In this document: in pieces, positions 62,838 through 64,000 of the stretch
Layout of the letters: the number at the start of each line of letters is the position of its first letter
Position numbering within the stretch: position 1 is the stretch's first letter
Assembly: GCA_041398965.1 (NCBI GenBank)
Contig: JAWKTT010000005.1
Location: 191,297-255,296 of the forward strand
Direction: 5' to 3'
Source of the DNA: JAWKTT01 sp041398965
Lineage (GTDB): Bacteria > Planctomycetota > Planctomycetia > Planctomycetales > Planctomycetaceae
DNA length: 64,000 nt
Program-made: the position numbers and the translations under genes
The notes under the pieces: generated by a model
What the model was told of the DNA's origin: nothing
The model's database searches: none
What the model saw: the letters and a program-made list of their open reading frames with translations, nothing else

Positions 62838-63440
62838 AAAGAGACTCCTGAAAGGAGGCGAGAGATTGAGTGAGCGAGTGGCCAGGGAACTCAAGCCGAC
62901 TCACAATGAAACTGCGGATCAGCCTCTTCCAAGTAAGTGAAGTCGACACGATTGATCCGAGTCAACTGACATTACACCCCTTGCCTCGCACTGTCGAGTC
63001 CCAGCCAACGGGGGCCCCAAAGTTGCGGCTGGGCGCAAACCCTTCGGTGATTTCAATCAGAACGCCATTCGAGATTCGCCTTCCCGGTTTCAGGTCGGTG
63101 TCAGGGATGGCGAAAGTGTCTCGAAGTGGGCCCCCAAATCGACCAGTTTCCACGTCGCGACTGCACTTGGAGATGACTTGAGGCAAACTCCGAGTCTGGA
63201 TGCGGATATTGCCAGCTCGTCGAGGATTCCGGCGTCTCTTGCCGAATTGAGGGGGTTTTCGGGCTTCGCTCTGGCAGCTTTCGCGGGAGGCGACCTATAA
63301 CAGAAACGTCGTCCGACCGAGATCGGCAGAATCGGAGAGTCCGAACTGCCCAAAGAACTGTCGGGCCGATTTCTCGTGATCTCGAACCACCCCTCGGTTC
63401 GTAATCACATGATCGATCCTCCAAAATAGGAACCCGTCCA
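62838..63440. other. Divergent intergenic region
   Basis: 603 bases between the sulfatase and an OmpA-like lipoprotein gene on the other strand. Several short frames occur but none has a recognisable motif. Promoters for both divergent genes must lie here; none was placed with confidence. Confidence 0.5.
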
Positions 63441-64000
63441 ATGCGGACGCCTTCCCGAAATGTTGCAGTCGGCTTCGCCCTGTCGTTGTCGGTTCTCGTG
63501 ACCAGCTTCCAAGTTGGCTGCAAAACTGCGTCGCCCTATCAACTGAGTCAGGCTCGGATGCAGACGCTGTATCAGCATCGTCAGAAAACAGCGATCGCCG
63601 CGCAGTTGTCGCAAACGCAGCAGATGGCTGCTCAACTGGAAGCGGAGAAACAGCAACTCGCGGCTGCCAATGCTCAACTCACTGCCGGTCTCCAGGAAGC
63701 CAACAGTCGATTGGCCGGGCTGAACGCGAATCAGATGCAATTGAACAACAAATACCAGAGTCTGTTGACCGGACTTCAAGGTCCGCAAATCGGTCTCCCT
63801 GCCGTTGATGGAAGCCTGTTTGCCGACCTCGCTCAGCGGTATCCCCAGTTCCATTTCGACCCCTCTCGCGGAGTGGCACAGTTTGACGAGACCCTCTTCT
63901 TCGACTCCGGCAGCGACGCGCTCCGTCCCGAGTCGCTGAGTCTCCTCAATGAATTCGCGTCGATCATGAACCGGTCAGATGTCCGCCAATTCCGCATACT
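63441..64000 (+). CDS. OmpA-like lipoprotein with coiled coil, cut by the window end
   Basis: At least 186 residues; the gene runs past the end of the window. ATG at 63441 follows TAGGAACCCGTCCA. The N-terminus has a hydrophobic signal (VGFALSLSVLVTSFQVGC) with a Cys that suits a lipoprotein, though the lipobox QVGC is not canonical. An Ala/Gln-rich coiled coil (about 45-110) follows, then the start of an OmpA-like peptidoglycan-binding domain with VAQFDETLFFDSGSDALRPE and SLSLLNEFASIM. It probably links the outer envelope to peptidoglycan. Confidence 0.8.
   Translation, partial: MRTPSRNVAVGFALSLSVLVTSFQVGCKTASPYQLSQARMQTLYQHRQKTAIAAQLSQTQQMAAQLEAEKQQLAAANAQLTAGLQEANSRLAGLNANQMQLNNKYQSLLTGLQGPQIGLPAVDGSLFADLAQRYPQFHFDPSRGVAQFDETLFFDSGSDALRPESLSLLNEFASIMNRSDVRQFRI

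Noticed and set aside
62962..63186. 74-codon minus-strand frame between the sulfatase and the lipoprotein gene
   Set aside because: No start signal and no family match were seen; left as intergenic.

Overview
The window looks like the chromosome of a planctomycete (order Planctomycetales). The evidence is the combination of protein families: a prepilin-like DUF1559 protein, a Tat-exported DUF1501 protein, a DUF1549/DUF1553 protein, huge exported WD40 proteins (one with a planctomycete-type cytochrome c domain), a LEPR-XLL surface protein, a sulfatase, a BlaI/M56 pair whose M56 member carries many carboxypeptidase-regulatory-like domains, and a free-standing FtsH-type peptidase domain. No rRNA, tRNA or CRISPR array was recognised.

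Layout. 1-1.3 kb: a frameshifted ISKra4-like transposase remnant abuts, and has probably truncated, a DUF1559 gene; about 1 kb without a convincing gene follows. 2.3-6.97 kb: an acidic membrane protein, a secreted protein, a HAD phosphatase and an ECF sigma/anti-sigma pair. 7.0-13.7 kb: a BlaI-type repressor with a visible promoter overlapped by two operator-like palindromes, followed by a giant M56 sensor protease. 13.7-20.2 kb (minus strand): a LEPR-XLL protein, then a tightly overlapping lipid operon (FAD oxidoreductase, DUF1365, cyclopropane-fatty-acid synthase, second methyltransferase, DUF1295). 20.8-38.7 kb (plus strand): an 18-kb run of very large exported proteins (DUF1501, hydrolase, WD40, DUF1549/1553, a beta-domain/coiled-coil protein, cytochrome c/WD40/coiled-coil).

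38.9-47.5 kb (minus strand): small enzymes (DUF1569, M41-like peptidase, DUF2071, a possible PD-(D/E)XK nuclease, an esterase), then an RND efflux permease with its adaptor. 48-51.3 kb: a secreted DUF3352-like protein and an EF-hand protein. 51.5-55.3 kb: aspS and two Tyr/Gly-rich secreted proteins. 55.3-58.7 kb: a gene-free, highly structured stretch, a retron-type reverse transcriptase with a long N-terminal extension, an O6-alkylguanine-DNA alkyltransferase, and a palindromic MITE-like element with inverted and direct terminal repeats. 58.7-64 kb: a regulator with a degenerate AAA+ domain, a zinc-ribbon protein, a PSP1-like protein, a sulfatase and the start of an OmpA-like lipoprotein that runs off the window.

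The most interesting candidates are the retron-type RT with its folded upstream region (possible msr-msd), the BlaI promoter/operator architecture driving an oversized M56 receptor, the fatty-acid-modification operon, the matching coiled-coil inserts in two neighbouring giant proteins, and two families of non-coding repeats.
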